From: a virus
Virus record (IMG/VR): IMGVR_UViG_3300032770_000034
Span: 1-46,876 of that record
Strand: one strand, 5' to 3'
Length of the DNA: 46,876 bases
Part shown: positions 6,685 through 14,083 of the stretch, piece after piece
Position numbering within the stretch: the first letter of the stretch is position 1
Layout of the letters: every line of letters starts with the position of its first letter
Position numbers and translations under genes: made by a program
Notes under the pieces: generated by a model
What the model saw: the letters and a program-made list of their open reading frames with translations, nothing else
Told to the model about the DNA's origin: nothing
Database searches by the model: none

Positions 6685-8270
6685 CAGAAATCGTCGCTCG
6701 GCGTAAAGTCGGCCTTCGGTACGGGATCGTCGTCCTGGTCCCAGTCCGTCCGGATCGGGAGCGACCACACGTTGATGAACTTTCCCTTCAAGTGCCACTG
6801 CGCCTTGTCGGCCCCGTGGTGCCGGAGCAACTGCCACACGGCTTGCGTGCTCGGGTACCGGATCTTGCGCGCATCGAGGAATCGGAACAGGTCGTGCGAC
6901 CGAAAGTAGCACACACCGTTCTCTCGGTACGGCTTCCCGAGCCATACTTCTTCTCGATCGAGCGCATTGGCCGTTTGCTCTGCGAACGCGACCACATGGT
7001 GCCAGAGCTGCCCGGTCGGACCCGCGTCGTCCGGCATGAGCACCACGTCCGCCCCCACGATCAATTCGGCCAGGTAGCGTAGCCACCGCGCCGGCGTCAT
7101 ATGGATCGGAATCGTGTTCGCTTGTGCCATGACGGCTCGGTTAAAGTCGTCGCGGGCGTAAAACGCCGAGTTGGAGACCATGACGCGTTTCCCGTTCACC
7201 TCCATCCCCCACATCGGCTCGTCCCCGTGCGACGAGTCGTACCGCGTGAGACTCGAAATCGTATAGCCCTTCACGTCGCTCGGCCCCTCGCCCACGCCGA
7301 ACTCGCGCCGCGTACACACCCGCCGCTGACAGCACGCATTGATGGGCGGTTTTGAGCACGCGTATGCGTAGTCCTTCTTGCCGTTGCTTTTCGCGAGGGA
7401 CACGAGCTCGCGCGCGGGAAGATGGGCCATTTCCTGGTTATACCGGTCCAAGTGTTTCTCCCAATCGTCCCCATAGCGTTTCTTCAGGTAGACAATCACC
7501 GCCATCATGCCCTCGTTCCGCGTCCCCTCCACGAATCCGCCGTTGAGGTGAAGAACTTGGAGACAGGGAGGGCCTTCCTCGAACAGCACATCTGTGGTGG
7601 TTTTCGCGTCGAGCTCGGCGAGGGAGAGGCGAGACGCTTCGGCGAAGTCGAGAAACTCGGCGAGCGACAGCGCCCGGCCGTTCTTCAGCGCCGGGCGCGT
7701 CCCCCCGTAGTAGGGCAAATTGATCCAGTTCCCGATGTCGTTCGCCGAAAAGCGAACACTTTGCTTCGGAAAGGTTTCCGTCTTGGCGGCCATGCCCAGT
7801 TGCGCCTTCCACTCGTCCAATCGGTCCCGGAGTAAGGCCGCGGGAACCGGCTCGCGAAGGAACACGTAGAAATGACCGCCCCCTGATTTCGATTTACAGA
7901 GCACGAGTGGTAGTCCGAGTCGGCGCACCGCGGCCTCGGCCTTCACATGGTCCATGGTCCGCACATCGTAGTCGATCGCGCCGAACACGCACGTATCGTC
8001 GTCGCGCAGCATAATGATGCCGAGGCCGGGGCCCGTTCCCGCGAGGTGTCCCGCGTACGTGGCGAGCGTCGGCGCGCCGGCGACCGTGGAAGCGACTCCG
8101 CCGATTTTGCCGTTTTCGCCCGGCTTCCCGAGGGTGTAGGTGCCGTGCGCGCGCGAGTAGCCCGCGAACAGCGCTGCGAACCGCGAGACGGTACGGGCGC
8201 CGAGGAGAGGATCGGCGCCCGTGGTGGAAGTCTCCGGGTTCGGTGGTGGGTTAGAACGGTTCCTTGCCAC
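6684..8270 (-). CDS. Archaeo-eukaryotic primase-type DNA primase
   Basis: A 528-residue protein with the catalytic pattern of AEP primases of the TOTE/phage type. FGAIDYD places metal-binding acidic residues at D100 and D102, followed by SGGGH (129-133) and then VRF. A nearby GNWINLPYYGG matches the conserved end of the core. A PriCT-like helical part (GTRNEGMMAVIVYLKKR..., about 249-265) is followed by a Cys cluster at 305, 313, 314 and 319 that may bind zinc. The remaining C-terminal part is not recognised. It would synthesise primers at the fork and is flanked by a helicase and an ssDNA-binding-like protein. Its start lies 20 bases inside the upstream gene's 3' end. Confidence 0.85.
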   Translation of the reverse strand: MARNRSNPPPNPETSTTGADPLLGARTVSRFAALFAGYSRAHGTYTLGKPGENGKIGGVASTVAGAPTLATYAGHLAGTGPGLGIIMLRDDDTCVFGAIDYDVRTMDHVKAEAAVRRLGLPLVLCKSKSGGGHFYVFLREPVPAALLRDRLDEWKAQLGMAAKTETFPKQSVRFSANDIGNWINLPYYGGTRPALKNGRALSLAEFLDFAEASRLSLAELDAKTTTDVLFEEGPPCLQVLHLNGGFVEGTRNEGMMAVIVYLKKRYGDDWEKHLDRYNQEMAHLPARELVSLAKSNGKKDYAYACSKPPINACCQRRVCTRREFGVGEGPSDVKGYTISSLTRYDSSHGDEPMWGMEVNGKRVMVSNSAFYARDDFNRAVMAQANTIPIHMTPARWLRYLAELIVGADVVLMPDDAGPTGQLWHHVVAFAEQTANALDREEVWLGKPYRENGVCYFRSHDLFRFLDARKIRYPSTQAVWQLLRHHGADKAQWHLKGKFINVWSLPIRTDWDQDDDPVPKADFTPSDDF

Positions 8271-9168
8271 GGCTCCCGGTCGGGTGAGTTTCTCCGTCCT
8301 CGTGGACGACCTCTGCGATTTCCTCGTCGGCCTCCATCGGCTTCACCTTCACGTCGCCACGCGCGATCATGGCCTTAAACTCCTGCGCGGCTTTGTACAC
8401 GCTCCAGCCCCACGAGCCGAGCTGCGGCACCGGCTTTAACGGCTCAATGTTCACGCCGTGCCAGCTGCCCTTCTCGTTCGATTCGAATTGCGTCGTGATC
8501 TTCCAGGCCGTGTAGAAGATCGCCGGAACGAACGTCGACGAGGGGTCGTCGCCCCGGGGAATCTTGATGCTCTTCATCCGCGTATTCCACTGCCGCGACT
8601 TCTTGAGCTGCATTCCAGCCAACGGGAACGCGAGCTGCTTGTAGTTGCCCGTGTCCGGATCGATCAGGAACACAAAATACAGCCCCGACTTCACGAGCTG
8701 GTTGCCGGAGGGCAGGAGCTCGCGGTTCTTGTCGTCCCGGTGCGTGGGAAGGTCGGGGGCGACCGCGCCGTGATCCTTCACCAACCCGCCCCCGGCTTCT
8801 CGCAGCTTCCACTCGATATACGAGGGCGTGTAATGCACAGGAAGAATCACGATCCCCTCTTCCCCGTCCCAGAGCTCGTTGTCCGCGGTGTCGATGAACA
8901 TGCCGGGTTCGGCGCCCTCGACATATTTCTCGTGCCCCCGTTGCGTCTGCGGGGAGAGGGGCTGCAGCACGCGGAGGAAGGGGGTGGCGAGGTCGTCCCG
9001 GCCGAACGTGTCGCGGTCCTGGAGCGCGTCCCGCTCCAACATTGCTTGCTGCTCCGCCAACACCACCTTGGTGGAGGGGGGCTCGGGCACTTTTGCCACC
9101 GCCGTCTTCGTCGCGGGAGGAGCCGGTTTCTTCGGCGCGGGCGCCGCTTTCTTCGGAGTGATTGCCAT
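8251..9168 (-). CDS. Conserved phage replication protein, candidate ssDNA-binding protein
   Basis: A 305-residue protein. The first 35 residues are a Lys/Pro/Ala-rich disordered segment. The main domain has the patterns RDDLATPFLRVLQPLSPQ, DNELWDGEEGIVILPVHY and YIEWKLREAGGGLV, which I associate with a common phage protein encoded next to primases and helicases and usually suspected to bind ssDNA. The C-terminus is highly acidic (MEADEEIAEVVHEDGE), as in many SSBs. No catalytic motif is visible. The ATG at 9168 is 7 bases after the upstream stop. Function is inferred from neighbourhood and the acidic tail; an OB-fold prediction would be decisive. Confidence 0.65.
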   Translation of the reverse strand: MAITPKKAAPAPKKPAPPATKTAVAKVPEPPSTKVVLAEQQAMLERDALQDRDTFGRDDLATPFLRVLQPLSPQTQRGHEKYVEGAEPGMFIDTADNELWDGEEGIVILPVHYTPSYIEWKLREAGGGLVKDHGAVAPDLPTHRDDKNRELLPSGNQLVKSGLYFVFLIDPDTGNYKQLAFPLAGMQLKKSRQWNTRMKSIKIPRGDDPSSTFVPAIFYTAWKITTQFESNEKGSWHGVNIEPLKPVPQLGSWGWSVYKAAQEFKAMIARGDVKVKPMEADEEIAEVVHEDGETHPTGSRGKEPF

Positions 9169-9175
9169 ACGGATA

Positions 9176-9841
9176 TTAGTCCTTTGCTGGAGCCGGGATT
9201 GCTTGGCCGTGGCCCGGCGTACCCACGGAGGGGTCCCCGTACAGGGGGGTCTTCACTTTGGCACGGCGCCCGACCCAGATGCCGAGCAGGTCACGGGGGA
9301 ACTCGACCGCGTTGGCGACCATTTCCCGGGCCCAGGCGCCCAGAGTCTGCGCATGTACCGTCTCTTTCTCTTCGACGGTGACGCCGAGCGCCGCGAGCTG
9401 CGCCCGGACCCGCGCGGTCAGCGCCTCCTGCCCTCGGGATAAGGCGATCGTCATGTTGGTCTTAATGAGGCCGCCGTGGCCGTTGTTCCGGAGCCACGTC
9501 AACGCGGCCTCGGTGTTCTCCTTCTTAATCGAGCCCGCCACCACCGACTCGACGCCCACGGAAATGCCGTCCTTGGTCGTGAAGGTGGAAAGGTTACACG
9601 AGTCCATCGCCTCCGGCAAGTCGACTTCCTCTACTTGGCGCCTTTGGTCCCGGAGGATCTTGAGCTGGCTTTCGTACCGGTCTTCTTCGCGGAGCAGGTC
9701 TCGCAGCTTCCGCGCGAGCTTCGCCACGACGGCTAATTGGCCGTCCGACGCTTGTACTGCGAGCGCGTCCGCTTCTAAGTCGACCGGGATGAAAGGGGGA
9801 GAAGGAGCGGGGACGGGCGTCTTTTTCGGTTTCAGGGCCAT
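9176..9841 (-). CDS. Conserved phage coiled-coil protein of the replication block
   Basis: A 221-residue protein with a predicted coiled coil around residues 38-75 (ARKLRDLLREEDRYESQLKI and following). Then come STFTTKDGISVGV, a basic helix, ALTWLRNNGHGGLIKT and the C-terminal AQTLGAWAREMVAN..EFPRDLLGIWVGRRAKV. I recognise this arrangement from many phages, where it is encoded beside the candidate ssDNA-binding protein, but no function is established. The leader element CCACGACGGAG precedes the ATG at 9841. An ssDNA-binding partner or recombination accessory role is a guess from position only. Confidence 0.7.
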   Translation of the reverse strand: MALKPKKTPVPAPSPPFIPVDLEADALAVQASDGQLAVVAKLARKLRDLLREEDRYESQLKILRDQRRQVEEVDLPEAMDSCNLSTFTTKDGISVGVESVVAGSIKKENTEAALTWLRNNGHGGLIKTNMTIALSRGQEALTARVRAQLAALGVTVEEKETVHAQTLGAWAREMVANAVEFPRDLLGIWVGRRAKVKTPLYGDPSVGTPGHGQAIPAPAKD

Positions 9842-9848
9842 ACCGGGG

Positions 9849-10256
9849 TTACTCCTCCGTCGTGGTGGAAGCGAGCGCGAACAAGGGAACGGTAATACGG
9901 ACGTACTTGCCTTCGGTGTCGGAGCGATTGCCGTGTGCGTCCCGGCCCCGCTCCCACCGCAACCATTGAAAGGTCTCGAAGGTCGCGCCCTCCTCCGTCG
10001 CGAAATCCATCAAGACCGCGCCCACCAACACGGCGGCCAACGTATCGCCCCCGGCCCACACGAGAAAGTCGCGAGCCGGGTCGAACCCGGCGAGCCGTGC
10101 CCGGATGCGTCCGAGCGCACGGCCGGGGTGGTAGCGGGGGTCCTCGCCCGGGTTGATGAGCACGCGCACCTCCCCCCACTCGGCCAGGGGCTTCAACTTC
10201 GGTAAGTCTCCGCCCCGGGACACGGTGGGTTGCGCGATCAGGTACACCGTGGGCAT
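9849..10256 (-). CDS. Conserved phage hypothetical protein
   Basis: A 135-residue protein with MPTVYLIAQPTVSR at the start, EVRVLINPGEDPRYHPGRAL in the first half and FLVWAGGDTLAAVLVGAVL in the middle. I recognise the general pattern from other tailed-phage genomes, where it lies between replication genes, but its function is unknown. The start codon follows directly on the stop of the second helicase gene. Its ribosome-binding region, containing ACGACGGACGG, is also the last coding segment of that helicase. No metal or nucleotide-binding motif is obvious. Confidence 0.65.
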   Translation of the reverse strand: MPTVYLIAQPTVSRGGDLPKLKPLAEWGEVRVLINPGEDPRYHPGRALGRIRARLAGFDPARDFLVWAGGDTLAAVLVGAVLMDFATEEGATFETFQWLRWERGRDAHGNRSDTEGKYVRITVPLFALASTTTEE

Positions 10257-11795
10257 CTACGCGTCCGTCCGTCGTGGTGAAACCACAATGTCGATGAGGG
10301 TCGCCTTCGCGCGGGTAACCGCGACGTAGGCGAGGTTCGCTTCTTGTCCGAGCTGCCACTCCTGACGGGCGAATTTACTCGGCATGTAGAGGTTGCGCCC
10401 GAGCAAGTACACCCGGTCCCATTCGCGTCCTTTGGCTTTATGGATTGTGGCTAGCGTCACCGTCTTGCTCGGCGTCCCCGCTTTTGTGTCGCCGAACAAC
10501 CGTTCGATCGCCGACAGGATTTCGAGGACGGTGGTCTTTCCTTCCGCGATGACCGCGAGCGTGTCGACCCGATCGCTCAGCGAATCGGCTTTCTGCTCCT
10601 GCCCCTTTGCGTTGAGCCGGGTGACCTCGTTCTCCCGCCACGCGAGCAGGCGCTCGATCATGGGCGCCGCGGCTTTCATCTTCCACTTTGTCGCGAGGGC
10701 CGCGAGCCCGCGGCCGATGTCTTTTCCTTCAACGTGACAGGCCACCCCCCTCCGGATCAACGCGAACGCGAGCTCCACGAGGGGCTTGGTGTTCCGGCAC
10801 AAAATCGCGTCCGCCGGGACGAGGCGGTCCGGGTGCGCGGTGAACTCCGGGAGAGTCGTGCTCGACACCGTGCCCTCCGGGGCCGAGGCGTGCGCCTCGA
10901 TGTGCGAGACCCACGTCCGAGCGAGCGCGACCACCGCCTTCGGGCACCGATAGGTAACCGTGAGCGGGAGCCGGGTACACGCGAACTCGCGCTGAATCCG
11001 ATCGAGGGCATCCGCGTCGGCGCCGGTGAATCCATAAATCGCCTGGTGGGGATCGCCCACGGCCACGAGCCGACCGTTCCGTTTCAAGATTTTCCGCGCG
11101 AGGGCGCGGCGCGCCGGGTTCGTGTCCTGTGCCTCGTCGACCAGGACCCAATCGTTCTCCCACATCCGCAAATTGTGAATGAGCGGGGCGTACAGCATGT
11201 CGTCATAGTCGATCACGGTCGGGTCCTGTGCGATCGAGGCTTTGAGCACGGACTGCGCGTACTGAATCCCGGACCCGACGACGGCGCCGAGGGTCGCGTC
11301 CGTCGGGCTCGTGTCGGAGAGCAGCTCTTCGAGCTCGTGGTGCTCCACCAACGCGTACCAGGCGTCGAGCGAATCCAGTGGGGAAAGCACGCCGAGCGCG
11401 TGCCCCTTCGCGAGGGACACGAGCTCCGCGACGAACTCGTGGTACGGCTCCGGGACGCCGAGCGCCGGAGTCGCGAGAAGATTCTTGACCTTCCGGTCCT
11501 CGATCCGGCACCCGGGGTTCGCCTTCATCCACGCCCCATAGCCGAGCGCGTGAAAGGTCGACGCGCGGACGCCGGGCAACCCTGCCACCCGGGTCGTGAT
11601 CTCGGCGGCGATTGCCTTGTTATAGGCGACGAACGCAAGGGACCGACCCGGCCCAGCGACCCGGCGCACCAGCTCAACCAGCGTAGTGGTTTTTCCGGAG
11701 CCGGCAACCGCTTCGACGATGGCCGAGCCGTGGCCCGTGGTCGCCCACGAGAACACGGCCTCCTGCATCGGGGACCAACGCGTGGCGGCGGTCAT
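10257..11795 (-). CDS. UvrD/Rep-type superfamily 1 DNA helicase (second copy)
   Basis: A 512-residue SF1A helicase. Q-motif-like SPMQEAVFSW lies at 8-17, Walker A AGSGKTT at 31-37, then FVAYNKAIAAEI, TFHALGYGAW and Walker B VLVDEAQDTN. Further on are GDPHQAIYGFTGAD, TYRCPK, TIHKAKGREWDRVYLLG and AYVAVTRAKATL near the end, so all SF1 motifs are present. It is a 3'-5' helicase by family, acting in replication or recombination. The start at 11795 sits at the last of three tandem 15-bp repeats, each of which supplies a Shine-Dalgarno plus ATG. Earlier in-frame ATGs in those repeats would add 5, 10 or 15 residues. Confidence 0.9.
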   Translation of the reverse strand: MTAATRWSPMQEAVFSWATTGHGSAIVEAVAGSGKTTTLVELVRRVAGPGRSLAFVAYNKAIAAEITTRVAGLPGVRASTFHALGYGAWMKANPGCRIEDRKVKNLLATPALGVPEPYHEFVAELVSLAKGHALGVLSPLDSLDAWYALVEHHELEELLSDTSPTDATLGAVVGSGIQYAQSVLKASIAQDPTVIDYDDMLYAPLIHNLRMWENDWVLVDEAQDTNPARRALARKILKRNGRLVAVGDPHQAIYGFTGADADALDRIQREFACTRLPLTVTYRCPKAVVALARTWVSHIEAHASAPEGTVSSTTLPEFTAHPDRLVPADAILCRNTKPLVELAFALIRRGVACHVEGKDIGRGLAALATKWKMKAAAPMIERLLAWRENEVTRLNAKGQEQKADSLSDRVDTLAVIAEGKTTVLEILSAIERLFGDTKAGTPSKTVTLATIHKAKGREWDRVYLLGRNLYMPSKFARQEWQLGQEANLAYVAVTRAKATLIDIVVSPRRTDA

Positions 11796-11998
11796 TGGGG
11801 TGCCTCCCATTGGGGTGCCTCCCATTGGGGTGCCTCCCATTCGGCCGCGTCCCCTTCCGCCTCGCAAAAGTTACAGAGCGCATCAAACATTCCGTCCGGG
11901 GAGGAAATCACAACGCCGTGCACAGGGCACCGGCGCGGGTCGCCGAACTGGGCGTTGTACTCGTGGACCCGCTCGGCTTCTTCAAGAGAGTCAAACAT
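11792..11998 (-). CDS. Small zinc-finger-like protein with WEAPQ repeats
   Basis: A 68-residue protein beginning MFDSLEEAERV. It has a CPVH pair (residues 24-27 region) and a CNFC pair about 18 residues later, which together could bind one zinc ion. The last 15 residues are three copies of WEAPQ, created by a 15-bp tandem repeat that also contains the helicase start sites. The ATG at 11998 follows the leader element CCACGACGGAG. No family is recognised; length and Cys/His pairs suggest a small nucleic-acid or protein binder. Confidence 0.7.
   Translation of the reverse strand: MFDSLEEAERVHEYNAQFGDPRRCPVHGVVISSPDGMFDALCNFCEAEGDAAEWEAPQWEAPQWEAPQ
11793..11837 (-). repeat. Three tandem 15-bp repeats duplicating a translation start site
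   Basis: Three perfect head-to-tail copies of GGAGGCACCCCAATG on the minus strand. In the frame of the upstream gene each encodes a Trp-Glu-Ala-Pro-Gln unit ending that protein. In the helicase frame each ends with a potential ATG preceded by GGGAGG at a usable spacing. The array therefore offers three to four stacked initiation sites for the helicase. Confidence 0.95.
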
Positions 11999-12095
11999 TC
12001 GGGTTCTTCTCCGTCGTGGGGGTACGTTTCAACTCCCGGAAGGGATAGTCGACAACCCGCAAATGCGCTAGTCCCCGAACAGCCATCGAGCCACG
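11999..12095 (-). repeat. Duplicated leader cassette, copy 1
   Basis: This non-coding stretch closely matches 15728-15863. Both have the leader CCACGACGGAGAAGAACCCG before a start codon, a GTTGAAACGTACC block, GTTGTCGACTATC, and AATGCGCTAGTCCCCGAAC on the plus strand. Copy 1 then continues directly into AGCCATCGAGCCACG, which in copy 2 belongs to the 3' end of the SNF2-type gene after about 30 extra bases. It probably arose by duplication plus deletion between TAGTCCCCG repeats. It would act as the promoter/leader of the zinc-finger-like gene; I see no clean -35/-10 pair in it. Confidence 0.75.
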
Positions 12096-12114
12096 GGCAC
12101 GCTCGCTCGCGGCG

Positions 12115-12351
12115 TCATCTGTGCGCTCCCAACGAGTTTTCGAGGTCCCGCACATAGACCCGAAGCGCCCGCAGCGCGGCGCGCTGCTCCCGTTCACAAT
12201 CCAAAAGCTCCTCGTAGGTGTGGTTCTCGTCTCGCCCAATACTTGGCCAGCGGCTCACATGGAACCGGGTCCGCGCCTCGTCGACGTTCACCGTCGTATC
12301 CACCACGTGTTGAATTAGAACCTGGGCTTGTCGAGATATTCGCTGCGGCAT
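12115..12351 (-). CDS. Small hypothetical helical protein
   Basis: A 78-residue protein starting MPQRISRQAQVLIQHVV. The C-terminal half (YEELLDCEREQRAALRALRV) is strongly helical and charged, perhaps a short coiled coil. The ATG at 12351 is chosen over an upstream in-frame start because the latter runs deep into the preceding gene. It is one of a run of small accessory genes between 15.7 and 11.8 kb that usually vary between related phages. No family is recognised. Confidence 0.55.
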   Translation of the reverse strand: MPQRISRQAQVLIQHVVDTTVNVDEARTRFHVSRWPSIGRDENHTYEELLDCEREQRAALRALRVYVRDLENSLGAHR

Positions 12352-12359
12352 CGTCGTCC

Positions 12360-12551
12360 TCACTCGGGTATCGGGTCCCGGCGTAAATCGCGGCCGTTCG
12401 TGTACCGGTAGAAGCGGGGCGCTCCACACACTCCGAGCCACTCAACCCAGATCCCGGCCGGCGTATGCACCGACACCCATCCCTCGCAATCGGTGAACGT
12501 GTTTGTGACAAAGTCCCCGGGCTGGAGCGCACGCATTTCCGCCTCGGTCAT
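12360..12551 (-). CDS. Small hypothetical protein
   Basis: A 63-residue protein, MTEAEMRALQPGDFVTNTF at the start, with a beta-rich appearance (GWVSVHTPAGIWVEWLGV). The pattern 'PGDFV' plus alternating hydrophobics suggests a small SH3-like or beta-barrel fold, but this is only an impression. Its ATG at 12551 overlaps the stop of the upstream gene by one turn of the TGATG type. Function unknown. Confidence 0.6.
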   Translation of the reverse strand: MTEAEMRALQPGDFVTNTFTDCEGWVSVHTPAGIWVEWLGVCGAPRFYRYTNGRDLRRDPIPE

Positions 12552-13096
12552 AGCGACACCACCCAGAACCCCGTCGCCACTTTGCGTTTCCGAAGCTCGT
12601 ATCCGACATACCATAACGCGAGCGCCTGCGCGACGTGCGCCGGGACGTCGACCCATCCGAGGAGGGCCGCGTCTCGGAGCACATGGTACGGGGGCGCCGG
12701 GACGTCTTCCCAATCGTACGGATTCCGCGCGGAATAGTACGCAATCCATCCCTCCACGAACCCCTCTAGGTAGAGCAACAACTCACGGCACGTCTGCCAG
12801 GAAAACGACTCCCCGTGGCCAACCCACACCACATCGGTGCAGGGCTCCGGGTTCGCGACGCAGCAGGCAATCGTGTCCTGAAGCCACGATAATCCCACCC
12901 GCGTTGTCACGTCCCAGCTTACGCGGCCCCACGTCCCGGGAGGCGTGTCCGTGGTGCGATCCAAATAGGCCTGGTAATAGGCGGGTGAGTAGCGAGAGTC
13001 CGTCCACGCCTCCCACTCGTCCCGGGTCATCGCGCGAAGCTCCAACGCACCCCGATACAATCGCCAGTAACTTCCGTCCTGGTCTCGGACAATCAT
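12548..13096 (-). CDS. Hypothetical protein, aromatic-rich
   Basis: A 182-residue protein unusually rich in Trp and Tyr (for example WRLYRG, WEAWTDSRYSPAYYQAYLD, GFVEGWIAYYSARNPYDWED). It contains a VWVGHGESFSWQTCRELLLYLEG stretch in the middle and ends with a basic strand KRKVATGFWVVSL. The ATG at 13096 overlaps the preceding stop (ATGA); the longer open frame upstream is antiframe to the next gene. I do not recognise a family. The two close Cys residues (ACCVANPEPC) could bind metal but lack a clear motif. Confidence 0.65.
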   Translation of the reverse strand: MIVRDQDGSYWRLYRGALELRAMTRDEWEAWTDSRYSPAYYQAYLDRTTDTPPGTWGRVSWDVTTRVGLSWLQDTIACCVANPEPCTDVVWVGHGESFSWQTCRELLLYLEGFVEGWIAYYSARNPYDWEDVPAPPYHVLRDAALLGWVDVPAHVAQALALWYVGYELRKRKVATGFWVVSL

Positions 13097-13620
13097 GGGG
13101 CCTCCGGCCGAGCCAGTAAGGCGGTGAGCGGGAGCACACGGGAGATCGGTGTGCCCACGGGAAGCGAGCAGGTCCCCCATGCTAAGAAGACGCTAAAGGG
13201 GTCGCGGGTCGCGGCCAACGTCTTCGCGCGGGAGACGAGCGCGAGCGCGTCCGCGTGTGCGCGGTACGGGCCCGCCGCGAGCCGGACGGTCCCGTCCCCC
13301 GGCACATTCGACCGGCGATCGAACACCGAAATGTACCAATCCCGCGGCGCCGGAAAGTCCCGCGACAGGCGGCACCGGCCGCAGGTCACGTCGCCGGGAA
13401 GCGGCGTATGGACGCCCGACGTTTGCCCGCAGACCGCGTGGCGTGGCCCGATCGACAAGTGCACGACGGGATCGGGGGTCGGGACCCCGCGAAACGCCCG
13501 CGTGCCTCGACACCGCGCACACGTGACCGCGGAGCGATCGAGCGTGGTGCGCGCCCGATACACCCGGCGCCCGCACGCGGTACGCAACGTTCCCGACAGC
13601 GCAAGGTGCCGCCGCGTCAT
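13093..13620 (-). CDS. Hypothetical protein with two zinc-ribbon-like units
   Basis: A 175-residue protein whose N-terminal two-thirds holds two similar units. Each has a Cys-Gly pair (TACGRRVY, then HAVCGQTSG) followed by a CxxC pair (VTCARCRG, then VTCGRCRLS), with HLSIGPRH between them. This resembles repeated treble-clef or ribbon zinc fingers seen in small actinophage and other high-GC phage proteins. The C-terminal part is Ala/Leu-rich. The ATG at 13620 overlaps the HNH gene stop. Probable nucleic-acid or protein binding; no specific role can be named. Confidence 0.65.
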   Translation of the reverse strand: MTRRHLALSGTLRTACGRRVYRARTTLDRSAVTCARCRGTRAFRGVPTPDPVVHLSIGPRHAVCGQTSGVHTPLPGDVTCGRCRLSRDFPAPRDWYISVFDRRSNVPGDGTVRLAAGPYRAHADALALVSRAKTLAATRDPFSVFLAWGTCSLPVGTPISRVLPLTALLARPEAP

Positions 13621-13994
13621 TGGACCGCCTCGGCCCGGGACACGTCCCCGCGGAGGATCGCCCGCGCGAGCGGGACGTTGGGGACCCGGCGCCGATTGCG
13701 CAGAATACGCTCGACGGCCCCTTCCGGGGCGTACGCACGCCACGGCGTGTGCTGGCGGCGCGAGTTGCAGGAGAGGCACGCCGTGACCAGATTTCGGGGC
13801 TCGTGGGTCCCGCCCCGGCACTGTGGCGTGAGGTGGTCGAGCGTCACCTCGCGCGGCGATGCGTCGTGGAGATCCCGGCCGCAGTACTGACACAAGAACG
13901 AATCGCGCAGGTAGATCGCGAGACGCAGCGAGGTGGCGATCCAGTGACTACCGCGGCCGTTGAGCCGTTTTCCGTTGGCTTTCAGCGAGGGCAT
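13617..13994 (-). CDS. HNH endonuclease
   Basis: A 125-residue HNH protein. LCQYCGRDL gives the first CxxC (about residues 35-38), VTLDHLTPQCRGG carries the catalytic His in the DHL motif (about 53-55), and NLVTACLSCNSRR gives the second CxxC and the final Asn. It would nick or cleave DNA. Location in an accessory block, far from the terminase genes, argues for a homing-type or recombination nuclease rather than the packaging HNH. Its expression looks specially controlled: its own sigma70-like promoter, a perfect 15-bp inverted repeat over the predicted transcription start, and the leader element CCACGACGGAG. Confidence 0.9.
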   Translation of the reverse strand: MPSLKANGKRLNGRGSHWIATSLRLAIYLRDSFLCQYCGRDLHDASPREVTLDHLTPQCRGGTHEPRNLVTACLSCNSRRQHTPWRAYAPEGAVERILRNRRRVPNVPLARAILRGDVSRAEAVQ

Positions 13995-14021
13995 CGGGTT
14001 CCTACTCCGTCGTGGGGGTGC

Positions 14022-14053
14022 GTCGACGCGGGGCGGTTCCGCCCCGCGTCGAC
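14022..14053 (-). promoter_or_regulatory. Perfect 15-bp inverted repeat at the HNH transcription start
   Basis: GTCGACGCGGGGCGG and its exact complement are separated by two bases. The palindrome begins 2 bases after the -10 box TAGACT, so it spans the predicted +1 and the 5' leader, ending 7 bases before the CCACGACGGAG leader element. It could be an operator for a dimeric repressor or a stable 5' hairpin in the mRNA. There is no T tract after it, so a simple terminator is unlikely. Confidence 0.8.
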
Positions 14054-14054
14054 A

Positions 14055-14083
14055 AGTCTAGCGGCACTGTGTTCCAAAGTCAA
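14055..14083 (-). promoter_or_regulatory. Sigma70-like promoter of the HNH gene
   Basis: On the minus strand TTGACT (14083-14078) is followed after 17 bases by TAGACT (14060-14055). The -35 box overlaps the stop codon of the Cys-Ser-X repeat gene. A perfect palindrome follows immediately. Confidence 0.75.

Noticed and set aside
6685-7086. N-terminal extension of the first UvrD helicase
   Set aside because: The extra residues are antiframe to the primase C-terminus and lack helicase features, while the ATG at 6684 places Walker A correctly near the N-terminus.
13617-13994. HNH gene as the packaging-associated HNH next to terminase
   Set aside because: It is about 31 kb from the terminase genes and sits among accessory genes with its own control signals.
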